From Crystallibacter degradans (GTDB lineage Bacteria > Actinomycetota > Actinomycetes > Actinomycetales > Micrococcaceae), in assembly GCF_012952295.1 (NCBI RefSeq), contig NZ_JABBCH010000024.1, forward strand, positions 1 through 39,796: 39,796 bases of DNA, in the 5' to 3' direction. A program made the translations under genes and the position numbers. Shown piece by piece: positions 17,588 to 26,989 of the stretch; the stretch's first letter is position 1, and every line of letters starts with the position of its first letter. The notes below the pieces were generated by a model, which was not told the origin of the DNA, ran no database searches, and saw only the letters and a program-made list of their open reading frames with translations.

Positions 17588-18949
17588 ATGGACAGACGGA
17601 TCTTCGGCATCGAGACTGAGTTTGGCATCTCCTATTCTGCGCCAGATTCGCGTCCGCTATCGCCAGAGGAAGTGGCCCGCTACCTGTTCCGCAAAGTAGT
17701 GACATGGGGACGGTCTTCGAATGTCTTCTTGACGAACGGCTCACGGCTGTATCTCGATGTCGGATCGCACCCTGAATATGCCACGGCAGAGTGCGACGAT
17801 GTAGCGCAATTGATCGCTCAGGACCGCGCTGGAGAACTGATCCTCGAAGACCTTATGAATGAAGCGCAGGACCGCTTGCGCCACGAGGGCTTTGACGGCA
17901 ATGTCTACCTCTTCAAGAACAATACGGATTCCGCCGGAAATTCCTACGGCAGCCACGAGAACTATCTGATCCCGAGGAAACTCGAGTTCTCCCGGCTTGC
18001 GGACATTCTGATTCCGTTCCTGGTCACCCGCCAGATCCTGGTTGGGGCCGGCAAGGTGCTGAAAACCCAGAACGGGTCGATCTACGCGTTTTCGCAGCGG
18101 GCGGACCACATCTGGGAAGGCGTCTCTTCCGCTACTACGCGTTCCCGCCCCATCATCAACACCCGTGACGAGCCGCACGCGGACGCCGAGTACTACCGCC
18201 GCCTACACGTCATCAACGGGGACTCGAACATGTCCGAGACGACCACCATGCTCAAGATCGGTTCGGTGGATCTTTTGCTGCGGATGATCGAAGCCGGCGT
18301 GATCATGCGCGACCTGCGGTTGGAGAATCCGATCCGCAGCATCCGTGATATCTCCCACGACCTGACCGGCTCCAAACCGCTCAAACTTGCCAATGGGAAA
18401 GAAATGAGCGCCCTCCAGATGCAGCAGGAGTACTTGGACAAAGCCCGGGAGTTCGTTCGTGCCAACGGCGCGCACAGTCCCCATGTGGAACGGATTCTTG
18501 ACCTGTGGGAACGTACTCTCGCCGCGGTTGAAGCGCAGGATTATTCGGGAATTGACACAGAGATTGACTGGGCGATTAAGAAGAAGCTCATTGACCGCTT
18601 CAGCCAGCGCCACGGGCTGGACCTGGATTCAGCCCGGATTTCGCAGTTGGACTTGACCTACCATGACATTTCACGGCGGCGCGGGCTGTTTTTCCTGCTT
18701 CAGGCGCGTGGCGAAGCCGCTCGTGTAGTGCAGGAACCCGAGGTGAAGTCAGCGGTCGACAATCCGCCGCAGACCACCCGCGCCAAACTCCGTGGGGATT
18801 TTGTCCGTGCCGCGCGCGAACACGGGCGGGATTTCACAGTGGACTGGGTCCATCTGAAGCTCAATGACCGTTCCCAGCAGACCATCCTGTGCAAGGATCC
18901 CTTTAAGAACGTTGATGACAGGGTCGAGGCTCTGCTGGCCTCACTTTGA
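17588..18949 (+). CDS. pafA: Pup--protein ligase PafA
   Basis: PafA phosphorylates Pup-Glu at its C terminus with ATP and transfers it to substrate lysines. It is the paralogue of Dop. 453 residues, the normal size: [15 protein letters not shown] contains the conserved metal-binding Glu residues 9 and 11; [17 protein letters not shown] holds the catalytic Asp57; [36 protein letters not shown] and [12 protein letters not shown] match the core; [14 protein letters not shown] and CKDPF form the C-terminal domain that binds Pup. It has no Dop loop, which separates it from the Dop gene. It starts one base after prcA stops. Confidence 0.98.
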   Translation: MDRRIFGIETEFGISYSAPDSRPLSPEEVARYLFRKVVTWGRSSNVFLTNGSRLYLDVGSHPEYATAECDDVAQLIAQDRAGELILEDLMNEAQDRLRHEGFDGNVYLFKNNTDSAGNSYGSHENYLIPRKLEFSRLADILIPFLVTRQILVGAGKVLKTQNGSIYAFSQRADHIWEGVSSATTRSRPIINTRDEPHADAEYYRRLHVINGDSNMSETTTMLKIGSVDLLLRMIEAGVIMRDLRLENPIRSIRDISHDLTGSKPLKLANGKEMSALQMQQEYLDKAREFVRANGAHSPHVERILDLWERTLAAVEAQDYSGIDTEIDWAIKKKLIDRFSQRHGLDLDSARISQLDLTYHDISRRRGLFFLLQARGEAARVVQEPEVKSAVDNPPQTTRAKLRGDFVRAAREHGRDFTVDWVHLKLNDRSQQTILCKDPFKNVDDRVEALLASL

Positions 18950-19039
18950 GGAACTGTCCAGCTATCTCTGTCACAATATGACCAACGCGGGTCCATCGGA
19001 TCTGCCGTGCCCCCGACAGCACCTCACGAAAGTTGAAAT

Positions 19040-19954
19040 GTGCGCAAAATACTAGCGACCATGCTGCCCTTTGCGCTGTTGCTTACTGCATGCAGCAGTG
19101 CCGACAGCGAAGGCTCCGGCTCGGACAGTCTGGATGACGTGACGATCACCGCAACTGATGCCGGTTCCGCCCCCAAGGTTGAGTTCGACGCACCCTTGGA
19201 GCTGCCTGAATCAGCGGCTCAGGTAGTGAATGAAGGCGAAGGCGAAGGCGCTGTTGACGGGCAGTGGATCCGGTTTCATTTTGCCCAATATGATGCCGTA
19301 ACAGGCGAATCCGCCGGAGGCACCTATGATTCCCCTACAGCCCAGACTTTTGAGCTAAATGAGCAGATGAAGTCGTTGGAGCCTTCACTGTACGACGCTC
19401 TACTGGGTTCAAAACCTGGCGATAATGTGGCTTATTATCAAAAGCCGGCGGAATCCACCGGTGCGAGTGCTGCGGCGCAGAATCCTCAGTTGCTGGTCCT
19501 TACTGTCGATCGAGTCAAAGACAAGGGCGTAAAAGCGGAGGCCTCAGAAGTGGCCGAACTGGAAGAAGCCGGCAAGCTGCCCGAAATATCATTCGATGAC
19601 AAGGGCGTTCCGTCCGTCAAGATTCCGGAGGGCGTCGACGCGCCGGACGACTTGATCGTTCAGGTCATTGAGGAGGGCGATGGCAAGGAAGCCACCGCCG
19701 AGAGCACAGTCAAGGCGAACTATGCCGGCTGGAACTGGGCCGAAGGCAAGGAGTTCGACTCGAGTTTTTCCCGCGGCGAGCCGACCGAGTTCCCACTCAA
19801 TGGGGTCATCGAAGGCTGGACCAAGGGCTTGACCGGGCTCAAGGAAGGGGCAAAAGTTATGCTGTCCATTCCTACGGAACTAGCATATGTCCAGGGGCAA
19901 GGGGACGCTTCGGGAGACTTGATCTTCTACGTCGAACTGGTCGAAGTAAAGTAA
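19040..19954 (+). CDS. FKBP-type peptidyl-prolyl isomerase lipoprotein
   Basis: A secreted lipid-anchored protein of 304 residues. A lipobox at LLLTAC places the lipidated Cys at residue 18. Two FKBP-like units follow: a divergent one at about 58-150 (VVNEGEGEGAVDGQWIRFHF ... ALLGSKPGDNV) and a better one at about 205-304 (VKANYAGWNW, EFDSSFSRGEPTEF, NGVIEGWTKGLTGLKEGAK, ELAYVQGQG). The first lacks most binding-pocket aromatic residues and may be inactive. The start is GTG 19040. It is separated from pafA by 90 bp, so it may or may not share its transcript. Extracytoplasmic location sets its job apart from the cytoplasmic proteasome. Confidence 0.9.
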   Translation: MRKILATMLPFALLLTACSSADSEGSGSDSLDDVTITATDAGSAPKVEFDAPLELPESAAQVVNEGEGEGAVDGQWIRFHFAQYDAVTGESAGGTYDSPTAQTFELNEQMKSLEPSLYDALLGSKPGDNVAYYQKPAESTGASAAAQNPQLLVLTVDRVKDKGVKAEASEVAELEEAGKLPEISFDDKGVPSVKIPEGVDAPDDLIVQVIEEGDGKEATAESTVKANYAGWNWAEGKEFDSSFSRGEPTEFPLNGVIEGWTKGLTGLKEGAKVMLSIPTELAYVQGQGDASGDLIFYVELVEVK

Positions 19955-19989
19955 CAACCAGCCATAACCGCTAGGAAAGGTACCTACAG

Positions 19990-20385
19990 ATGTCGTTTGG
20001 ACAGCGCGAATACGATCGCAAGAAGCCCGAAATCGATTTCCCGGGCACGGATGCGCCCACGGAGCTGGGCATCGAGGACATCATCGTCGGCACCGGCGCA
20101 GAGGCCAAGACCGGGGACACCGTGTCCACGCACTATGTGGGTGTGGCCTGGTCCACCGGCGAAGAATTCGATGCGTCCTGGAACCGCGGCGCGCCGCTCG
20201 ACTTTCGCGTAGGCGTGGGCCAGGTTATCCAAGGCTGGGACCAGGGCCTGCTGGGTATGAAGGTCGGCGGCCGCCGCCGCCTCGAGATCCCCTCGGAGCT
20301 TGCCTACGGCGAACGGGGCGCAGGTGGCGCCATTGCACCGGGTGAGTCGCTGATCTTCGTAGTCGACCTGCTGGGCGTGCGGTAA
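19990..20385 (+). CDS. FKBP-type peptidyl-prolyl cis-trans isomerase
   Basis: A cytoplasmic single-domain FKBP of 131 residues without signal peptide. Pocket residues lie in VSTHYVGVAWSTGEEFDASW, GQVIQGWDQGLLGMKVGGRR and IPSELAYGERGAGG, which keep the aromatic and Asp residues of active FKBPs. Start ATG 19990 is preceded by AGGAAAGG. It follows the lipoprotein FKBP by 35 bp and is followed by a long stem-loop, so the two isomerases likely form a transcription unit ending there. FKBP genes next to pafA are common in Micrococcaceae as far as I recall. Confidence 0.95.
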   Translation: MSFGQREYDRKKPEIDFPGTDAPTELGIEDIIVGTGAEAKTGDTVSTHYVGVAWSTGEEFDASWNRGAPLDFRVGVGQVIQGWDQGLLGMKVGGRRRLEIPSELAYGERGAGGAIAPGESLIFVVDLLGVR

Positions 20386-20401
20386 CCGCATCAGACGCCC
20401 A

Positions 20402-20446
20402 GCGGCGGGCGGAGTAACGTTAGTTCATCGTTACTCCGCCCGCCGT
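20402..20446 (+). terminator. GC-rich stem-loop terminator after the FKBP gene
   Basis: GGCGGGCGGAGTAACG at 20404-20419 pairs perfectly over 16 bp with 20429-20444 around a 9-base loop, extendable by two pairs. There is no long T tract, as is usual for actinobacterial terminators. It separates the FKBP gene from pafBC. Confidence 0.75.
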
Positions 20447-20491
20447 CGTTAACTTCGCTTGCATCGGGAAGCTGGAAGTACCCTTGAGGCT

Positions 20492-22489
20492 ATGTCCGCG
20501 TCCAAAACCGAACGCCTGCTTAATCTTCTGATCGCCCTGCTGGAACGCAGACGCGGGTACAGCAAAGAAGAGCTACGCGCGCTCATACCTCCGTATAGGG
20601 AGGCTTCGAGCGAGGAGGCCTTTAATCGGCTGTTCGAACGGGACAAGGACGACCTGCGCGAGATGGGCATTCCGGTCCAAACTTTCATTGAAGATGCGTT
20701 CTATGACCTGGACTCTGGTGTCACGCGCTACCGTATCGACCGCGAAACCTATCGTCTCCCCGAACTCTCCTTCACTCCGGAGGAATCAGCTGTCCTTTCG
20801 CTGGCTTCGCGCATCTGGCAGCAGGCGTCGCTTGGCTCTGCCGCAGCCAGAGCAGTGCGCCGGCTGGACGTCCGCGGCGCCCTCGCAGAAGGTGATTCCC
20901 TTATCGGAATTGAACCGCGAATCCGCACAGCTGAGCCTGCGTTCGACGAGTTGCTGAAGGCTGTCATGGACAGGTATCCGGTGTCGTTCGAATACCGGGC
21001 GGCCAGTTCGGGCGAAGTGTCGGTACGCAGGGTCGAACCATGGGGTTTGGGCAACCGCTTCGGCCATTGGTATCTGGTGGGTAATGACCTTGACCGCGGA
21101 GACGAACGCACCTTCCGTTTGACGCGGATAAGTTCGAAGGTCAGGAAGCTCTCCGGCAGCTATCTGGTTCCCGAAGAGTTCACGATGCGCTCGGCGCTGG
21201 CGTCGTTGGTCCCCGACAGACAGCAGGGAACCGCCACACTGCTCCTTCGGCAAGGACATGCGCACTCCCTTCGGACCACCGCATTGTCTGTGGCTGCAGG
21301 GCCGAACGGCTGGGACACCGTGACCTGCACGTTCGGCGACATCGAGACATTTGCCGAAGAGGTTGCCTCGCATGGAGCGAACGCCGTTGCGGTAGATCCG
21401 ATCGAGCTGAAGGACGCCGTGATCCGGCGTTTCAACGGTGCGCTTAAGTCGATAACCCACGCACCGCCGTCGTACGATCTCGGCCCCGTAGCGAGACCGG
21501 CACGGACAAAATCTTCGTCCTTGGACCGCCTTCCGCGGCTCCTCGATCTGGTGTCCTACGTGAGTGCCCATCCAGGTGCACCTCTGAACGAGACCGCAGA
21601 GAAATTCGGAGTGAGCCCGGATCAACTGGGCAAGGATCTCAGCCTGCTTTTTGTCTGCGGGGCTCCCGGTTATGGGCCGGACCAGCTGATCGATGCTTAC
21701 TGGGAGGACGGCTCTATCTATATCGGCAATGCCGACGAGATCGCCCAGCCCGTTCGGCTGAGTATCGACGAAGCGCTTTCGCTCGTGGTGGGCCTGCAGG
21801 CCCTGGAAACAGTTCCGGGAGTGGGGGAGCGGCCCGCGCTGCGCAGCGCCCTGAGCAAACTGCTGGATGCGACCGGGGGCGACCATGGCATGCACCGTGC
21901 CATTGCTGCGGACTTTGACGCCGATACCCGGACGGAGGAAGTCCTCGCCCTGCAGGATGCTGTGGCTGCCGGTGAGACGCTCACCATTGAATATCTGGTC
22001 CCTTCCCGGGATGAAATGACGGTTCGGGAGATCGACCCGGTCCAGGTGTTTGCTGTCGATGGCCACTGGTACACCGAAGCGTGGTGCCATGGCCAACAGG
22101 CAATCCGGCAGTTCCGTGCGGACAGGATCCGCTCGCTGCGCAGGACCGGACAGCACTTCCAGCAGCCGGAGGCGCGCAGTTCGCAATTTCCCCAGGCACT
22201 CTTTACCCCTAGAAACACGGACGAACTCGTGGTGTTGAAGATCTCAGCTCGGCTGGCCGAGCTCGCCGAACACTACAACGCCGAACGCCGCGTCGTCCTG
22301 GACAACGGCGACATTGTGGCGGAGCTTCGCCTGGGTTCGACGGCGATCATCACACCTTTGGTGGCCCGTCACGGCGGTGAAGTTGCCGTCCTCGAGCCAG
22401 CGAGCCTCGCGCTGGCTGCCCGCGAGTGGCTTGCAGCTGCCATGGAGGTCTATTCGGAAAATTCAAAGCTCGACGGACTAGACTCATAG
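20492..22489 (+). CDS. pafBC: Fused PafB-PafC WYL-domain transcription regulator
   Basis: PafB and PafC together activate the RecA/LexA-independent DNA damage response in actinobacteria. Here they are one polypeptide of 665 residues. Each half carries a winged helix-turn-helix, a WYL domain and a C-terminal extension. Half 1 starts SKTERLLNLLIALLERRRGY; its WYL domain is about 145-225 (VSFEYRAASSGEVSVRRVEP, GHWYLVGND). Half 2 begins near residue 345 (DRLPRLLDLVSYVSAHPGAP), with its WYL domain around 490-560 (LTIEYLVPSRDEMTVREIDP, DGHWYTEAWC). The frame stays open to 20459, but ATG 20492 fits the PafB start. The fusion is known from Arthrobacter. Confidence 0.95.
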   Translation: MSASKTERLLNLLIALLERRRGYSKEELRALIPPYREASSEEAFNRLFERDKDDLREMGIPVQTFIEDAFYDLDSGVTRYRIDRETYRLPELSFTPEESAVLSLASRIWQQASLGSAAARAVRRLDVRGALAEGDSLIGIEPRIRTAEPAFDELLKAVMDRYPVSFEYRAASSGEVSVRRVEPWGLGNRFGHWYLVGNDLDRGDERTFRLTRISSKVRKLSGSYLVPEEFTMRSALASLVPDRQQGTATLLLRQGHAHSLRTTALSVAAGPNGWDTVTCTFGDIETFAEEVASHGANAVAVDPIELKDAVIRRFNGALKSITHAPPSYDLGPVARPARTKSSSLDRLPRLLDLVSYVSAHPGAPLNETAEKFGVSPDQLGKDLSLLFVCGAPGYGPDQLIDAYWEDGSIYIGNADEIAQPVRLSIDEALSLVVGLQALETVPGVGERPALRSALSKLLDATGGDHGMHRAIAADFDADTRTEEVLALQDAVAAGETLTIEYLVPSRDEMTVREIDPVQVFAVDGHWYTEAWCHGQQAIRQFRADRIRSLRRTGQHFQQPEARSSQFPQALFTPRNTDELVVLKISARLAELAEHYNAERRVVLDNGDIVAELRLGSTAIITPLVARHGGEVAVLEPASLALAAREWLAAAMEVYSENSKLDGLDS

Positions 22490-22491
22490 GC

Positions 22492-22833
22492 ATGTCATGG
22501 TGGTTTTGGATTCTGCTCTGGGTTGCGCTTTGTGCCCTTGCGTTGCTCTTCGTTGTGTACCTGGGTTTCCGGCTCTTCCGCCAAATGAAGGCGACTATGC
22601 AGGATTTCGGGGCAGCGGCAGACAAGCTCGGTTCGGGTTTCGACGTACCCGATAACAGCCAGACTGCAGAGCCGCGCACCATTGTTTCGGGAGTCTTTCT
22701 TGACCCGGCGGAGGCACGGGAAATCTACGTTTCGGGGAAGGCGGAACGACGCGAGGCTAGACGGCTCAAGCGGGTAGCCAGAAGGGCTGCCCGCGGACAG
22801 AGGCAGTCCCTCAGGGACGTCAGGCTTTCATAA
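22492..22833 (+). CDS. Small membrane protein, function unknown
   Basis: A 113-residue protein starting [20 protein letters not shown]: one N-terminal membrane segment at about 3-28, then an amphipathic stretch ([19 protein letters not shown]) and a strongly basic C-terminal tail after residue 80 ([20 protein letters not shown]). The start is 2 bp after the pafBC stop and the gene lies just before tatA, so it is likely co-transcribed with pafBC. I do not recognise the family. It has no catalytic motif. Confidence 0.78.
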   Translation: MSWWFWILLWVALCALALLFVVYLGFRLFRQMKATMQDFGAAADKLGSGFDVPDNSQTAEPRTIVSGVFLDPAEAREIYVSGKAERREARRLKRVARRAARGQRQSLRDVRLS

Positions 22834-22867
22834 CGTAGGATGTACTCGAAACGAAAGGAACCATCCA

Positions 22868-23146
22868 ATGGGACGACTCTTCGATAACCCCTGGACAATC
22901 ATCATTCTCGTCATCATTGTCCTGCTGCTCTTCGGAGCTCCCAAGCTCCCGGGTCTTGCCCGCAGCGTGGGTCAATCGATGCGGATCTTCAAGTCTGAAG
23001 TCAAGCAGATGAAGGATGAAAACCCGCCCAAGGATGACGCTGACGACGACGCCGTTGAAGGCCGCGTGGTGAATCCGCCGCGGAACCAGAACAACCGGGA
23101 TCAGGCACCGAACGCGAACGGCGGAACGCCGCCCAGCCAGCAGTAA
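22868..23146 (+). CDS. tatA: Sec-independent translocase subunit TatA
   Basis: The pore-forming component of the twin-arginine translocase, which exports folded proteins. 92 residues: a short periplasmic start (MGRLFDNPW), a single membrane helix ([20 protein letters not shown]), the conserved hinge FGxxKLP and amphipathic helix ([19 protein letters not shown]), then a charged, disordered tail. The ribosome binding site GAAAGGAA lies nine bases before the ATG. tatC begins 5 bp downstream. Confidence 0.96.
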   Translation: MGRLFDNPWTIIILVIIVLLLFGAPKLPGLARSVGQSMRIFKSEVKQMKDENPPKDDADDDAVEGRVVNPPRNQNNRDQAPNANGGTPPSQQ

Positions 23147-23151
23147 GGCCA

Positions 23152-23997
23152 ATGTCTCGAGGTAAAAGCCGCAAAGCCAATCCTGAAGGACGGATGGCGC
23201 TCAAAGAGCACATCAAGGAATTCCGGAACCGGCTGATAGTATCCGGCATTGCTATTCTTCTGGGCGCCATCGGAGGATGGATCCTTTACGATCCGGTCAT
23301 GGAAGCCATCCAGCGGCCCATGTTCGAAATCTCTGCGGAGCAGGGCAGGGTTGCGGAAATCAACTTCGGCAGCGTTGGTTCACCATTCGATCTGAAGATC
23401 CAGGTTTCCATATTCCTGGGATTCCTCGTCAGCTCGCCGGTCTGGATCTACCAGCTTTGGGCTTTCATCACTCCCGGGCTGAAGCAAAAGGAGCGGCGCT
23501 ACACCCTCGGGTTCATGCTTGCGGCAGTACCGCTGTTTCTGCTGGGCATTTTCTTCGGCTGGATTGTGTTGCCTGAAATCGTCAAGGTGCTAACGATGTT
23601 CACTCCCGAGGGCGGTTCCAACATCATCCTCGCAACGGACTACCTCACATTCGTTATGCGCATGCTCCTGTCCCTCGGCATTGCGTTCCTACTTCCAGTG
23701 GTCCTGGTCGGGGTCAACTTCGCTGGCCTTGTCAGCGGACGGCAAGTCATCAAGAGCTGGCGCATCGTCGTCTTCGTCGTGTGTGTGGTTGCCGCGATGG
23801 CAGCGCCCGGTCCGGATGCCATGTCCATGTTCCTGCTGGCGGGCCCGCTGCTGGCCCTGTTCTTCCTCGCCGTCGGCGTTTGCCTTCTCAACGACAAGCG
23901 GCGTGCACGGAAAAAGAAGGAACGCGAGGAGGAAGTGGAAGCGTCTGCAGACAAGGCAACACCGCTGACTGATCTTGAGGGTCCTGCGGAGGCCTGA
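23152..23997 (+). CDS. tatC: Sec-independent translocase subunit TatC
   Basis: The signal-peptide receptor of the Tat system. 281 residues with six membrane helices. The N-terminal region MALKEHIKEFRNRLIVSGIA contains the conserved cytoplasmic 'L-x-E-L-R-x-R' type stretch (here EHIKEFRNRL). Conserved loop segments include SSPVWIYQLWAFITPGLKQK with the key Glu/Phe region, and PDAMSMFLLAGPLLALFF. A long charged C-terminal tail follows residue 245. Start ATG 23152, 5 bp after tatA. No tatB is present here, as is normal in many actinobacteria where it lies elsewhere. Confidence 0.97.
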   Translation: MSRGKSRKANPEGRMALKEHIKEFRNRLIVSGIAILLGAIGGWILYDPVMEAIQRPMFEISAEQGRVAEINFGSVGSPFDLKIQVSIFLGFLVSSPVWIYQLWAFITPGLKQKERRYTLGFMLAAVPLFLLGIFFGWIVLPEIVKVLTMFTPEGGSNIILATDYLTFVMRMLLSLGIAFLLPVVLVGVNFAGLVSGRQVIKSWRIVVFVVCVVAAMAAPGPDAMSMFLLAGPLLALFFLAVGVCLLNDKRRARKKKEREEEVEASADKATPLTDLEGPAEA

Positions 23998-24043
23998 ACC
24001 GGTGGAAGCTCTCTTCCGCTGCGAATGCCATTAGGCTTCTAAT

Positions 24044-26872
24044 ATGAGTTCCCCATCCGAGCGGTACAGGGCGGCAACAGCCAGGGCAGCCCATTCCAAG
24101 ACCAAGCTCTTCGCGTTTGCGCAAACCCTGGGATTCGAACTGGATCCCTTCCAGCGTGAGGCCTGCGAGGCACTGGAACGGGGCAGGGGAGTGCTGGTGG
24201 CAGCGCCGACCGGCGCCGGCAAAACGGTCATCGGCGAGTTCGCCGTCTACATGGGACTGCAGCGACGCCTGAAGGCCTTCTACACCACCCCCATCAAAGC
24301 GTTGAGCAACCAGAAATACACGGAGTTGGTCCACGTCTACGGTGCCGAACGCGTCGGGCTGCTGACGGGGGATGTTTCCATCAATCCGAACGCTGACGTG
24401 GTGGTGATGACCACTGAAGTTCTGCGCAATATGCTCTACGCGAATTCCCAGACACTGGACGAACTGGCCTACGTCGTGATGGATGAGGTCCACTACCTGG
24501 CCGACCGTTTCCGCGGTGCTGTCTGGGAGGAGGTCATCATCCATCTGCCCAGCAGCGTGCAGTTGGTATCGCTGTCGGCCACCGTATCCAATGCAGAGGA
24601 GTTCGGCGCATGGCTTGATACCGTGCGCGGGGATACGGACGTGGTGGTATCGGAACACCGGCCGGTGCCGCTGTGGCAGCATGTGATGGTCGGACCGGAT
24701 ATTCTAGACCTCTTTGCCTCGGACGTTGCTTTTGATGAGGCGGCGCCGGCACTGTCGGCCGGAACCGGAGCCGCGGACCGCTTCGAGGTGAACCCCGAGC
24801 TGCTGGAGCTGGCCTACTCCGAGCAGAAGCTCAACCGGGCGGCCAACTGGGGCCGGGCTGGAGCACGCCGGGGGAAACGCGCACCGACAAGGCCCCAGCA
24901 GCCCATGAGCCGGGTGCGCAGGGCTTCACGTCCGCAGGTCATTGCGCGACTCGATAAGGAAGGCCTGCTCCCGGCGATCACCTTCATTTTTTCGCGGAAC
25001 GGCTGTGATGCGGCGGTCAGCCAATGCCTGGATGCCGGATTGTGGCTGACCACCGAGGCTGAGCGCGATGAGATCGTTCGGCGGGTGGACGAAGCGGCCC
25101 AGGATATACCGGAGGAAGATCTGGGCGTGCTCGGTTTCTGGACCTGGCGCGAGGGGTTGGTGCGGGGCCTGGCGGCGCACCATGCCGGTATGTTGCCGAC
25201 CTTCAAAGAAGTGGTGGAGAAGCTGTTCGCGGACGGCCTGGTCAAGGCCGTCTTCTCCACCGAAACGCTGGCTCTGGGCGTGAACATGCCCGCCCGAACT
25301 GTCGTGCTGGAAAAGCTGGACAAGTTCAATGGCGAAGCCCACGTCAACATCACGGCCGGCGAATACACCCAGCTGACCGGCAGGGCGGGCCGCAGGGGTA
25401 TCGACGTCGAGGGCCACGCGGTGGTCCTGTGGCAGCCGGGAACGGATCCTGCGGCGGTGGCCGGACTTGCCTCGCGCCGAACCTATCCGCTCAATTCCAG
25501 CTTCCGCCCGACCTACAATATGTCGATCAATCTCATCGCCCAGTTCGGCCGGCCAAAGGCTCGCGAGATACTGGAAACTTCCTTTGCCCAGTTCCAAGCG
25601 GACAGGTCCGTGGTTGGTCTGGCGAAGCAAGTGCGCAGCCGGGAAGAATCTCTGGCCGGGTACGCCAAATCCATGACATGCCATCTCGGCGACTTCACTG
25701 AGTACGCGCGGTTGCGGCGGGAGCTGAAAGAGGTGGAAACCCAATCGGCAAAGTCCCGGACCCGGCACCTGCGTTCCGCCGCAGCCGCTTCTCTCGAACG
25801 TCTGCGACGGGGCGACATCATCGATATTCCCGGCGGACGAAGCGAGGGATACGCCGTGATCCTGACCCCGGACGCGTCCGGCTTCGAGCCGCGGCCCACA
25901 GTCCTGACGATGGACAAGCAGATCCGGCGAATTTCGGCCCAGGATCTCGAAGGGCCGGTCGAGGTCCTGTCCACTATCCGGGTGCCGAAGACGTTCAATA
26001 GCCGTAGCCCCAAGGAACGCCGTGATCTGGCGTCGTCATTGCGCAATGCGCTGCATGAAAACAGGCCGCCTCGGAGGGGAAGCGACCGTCAGAACTTTGC
26101 AGTGGCGGGTTCGGAACGGCAGGAACAACAGATTACGGAGCTGCGCCGGAAACTTAGGTCCCACCCCTGCCATGGCTGCAGCGACCGTGAAGACCACGCC
26201 CGCTGGTCCGAACGCTGGTGGAAGCTCCGGCGGGAGACGGACCAATTAATGGGGCAGATCCAAGGCCGTACCAATACCATCGCCAAAACGTTTGACCGTG
26301 TCTGCGACCTGCTGGACACCTATGACTACCTCGAAACACATCCGGATGGAAGAGTCACAATCAGCGCGGCCGGCAACAGACTCCGCCGGATTTACGGCGA
26401 CCGCGACCTGCTCGTGGCGTTGTGTATTGAAAACGGTGCTTTCGAAGACCTGGATGCCGCCGAGTTTGCCGCTTTTGTCTCCTGCCTGGTTTTCCAAGCC
26501 AAACGGGAGGAGACCGGAATCCGTCCGAAGATGCCGAGCGTGTCGCTCGAATCCGCGGTCGATATTGCGGTTAAAGAATGGTCGGTACTGACCGACAGGG
26601 AGGAACAACACAAGCTGCCTCTCAGCGGCGAACCAGAACTTGGCCTCATCTGGCCCATGTACAAGTGGGCGCAAGGACGGTCTCTGCTGGCTGCCCTCCA
26701 AGGGACTGAACTCGCGGCAGGAGACTTCGTGCGTTGGGCAAAACAGGTCATCGATCTACTTGACCAATTGGTCAAAGTGCCCGACATTGACCCCAGGATG
26801 GCGGCACTGAGCCGGCAGGCGATCGTTCTGGTCCGGCGCGGTGTGGTGGCCTATTCCTCAGTCGCGGAATAG
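24044..26872 (+). CDS. helY: Ski2/Mtr4-like DEAD/DEAH-box RNA helicase (HelY)
   Basis: A 942-residue superfamily 2 helicase. Domain 1: AAPTGAGKT at 52-60, motif Ib region TPIKALSNQKYTEL, DEVH at 146-149 and SLSATVSNAEEFG. Domain 2: ITFIFSRNGCDAAV, HHAGMLPTFKEVVE, STETLALGVNMPART and QLTGRAGRRGID at about 443-453. After residue 560 come the Mtr4/HelY C-terminal helical domain with an rRNA-processing-like arch region. HCHGCSD- and SHPCHGCSDREDH-type cysteines near residue 706 are typical of the actinobacterial family. Start ATG 24044, 46 bp after tatC. Transcribed with tatAC in the usual actinobacterial order pafBC-tatA-tatC-helY. Confidence 0.94.
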   Translation: MSSPSERYRAATARAAHSKTKLFAFAQTLGFELDPFQREACEALERGRGVLVAAPTGAGKTVIGEFAVYMGLQRRLKAFYTTPIKALSNQKYTELVHVYGAERVGLLTGDVSINPNADVVVMTTEVLRNMLYANSQTLDELAYVVMDEVHYLADRFRGAVWEEVIIHLPSSVQLVSLSATVSNAEEFGAWLDTVRGDTDVVVSEHRPVPLWQHVMVGPDILDLFASDVAFDEAAPALSAGTGAADRFEVNPELLELAYSEQKLNRAANWGRAGARRGKRAPTRPQQPMSRVRRASRPQVIARLDKEGLLPAITFIFSRNGCDAAVSQCLDAGLWLTTEAERDEIVRRVDEAAQDIPEEDLGVLGFWTWREGLVRGLAAHHAGMLPTFKEVVEKLFADGLVKAVFSTETLALGVNMPARTVVLEKLDKFNGEAHVNITAGEYTQLTGRAGRRGIDVEGHAVVLWQPGTDPAAVAGLASRRTYPLNSSFRPTYNMSINLIAQFGRPKAREILETSFAQFQADRSVVGLAKQVRSREESLAGYAKSMTCHLGDFTEYARLRRELKEVETQSAKSRTRHLRSAAAASLERLRRGDIIDIPGGRSEGYAVILTPDASGFEPRPTVLTMDKQIRRISAQDLEGPVEVLSTIRVPKTFNSRSPKERRDLASSLRNALHENRPPRRGSDRQNFAVAGSERQEQQITELRRKLRSHPCHGCSDREDHARWSERWWKLRRETDQLMGQIQGRTNTIAKTFDRVCDLLDTYDYLETHPDGRVTISAAGNRLRRIYGDRDLLVALCIENGAFEDLDAAEFAAFVSCLVFQAKREETGIRPKMPSVSLESAVDIAVKEWSVLTDREEQHKLPLSGEPELGLIWPMYKWAQGRSLLAALQGTELAAGDFVRWAKQVIDLLDQLVKVPDIDPRMAALSRQAIVLVRRGVVAYSSVAE

Positions 26873-26989
26873 GCCAACCGTCCGCTCAGAAGGGCAATTG
26901 GTCCACCGAGTCCGTCGTCGTCGACGCTGTGCCGACTGGTTCCGGCGTGATGTTGAACTTTTTGTTGATTTACCTTTGATTGGAGTTTC

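Noticed and set aside
20786-22186. 466-codon minus-strand frame
   Set aside because: It is antisense to pafBC, with low-complexity Arg/Gly/His-rich translation and no recognisable domain.
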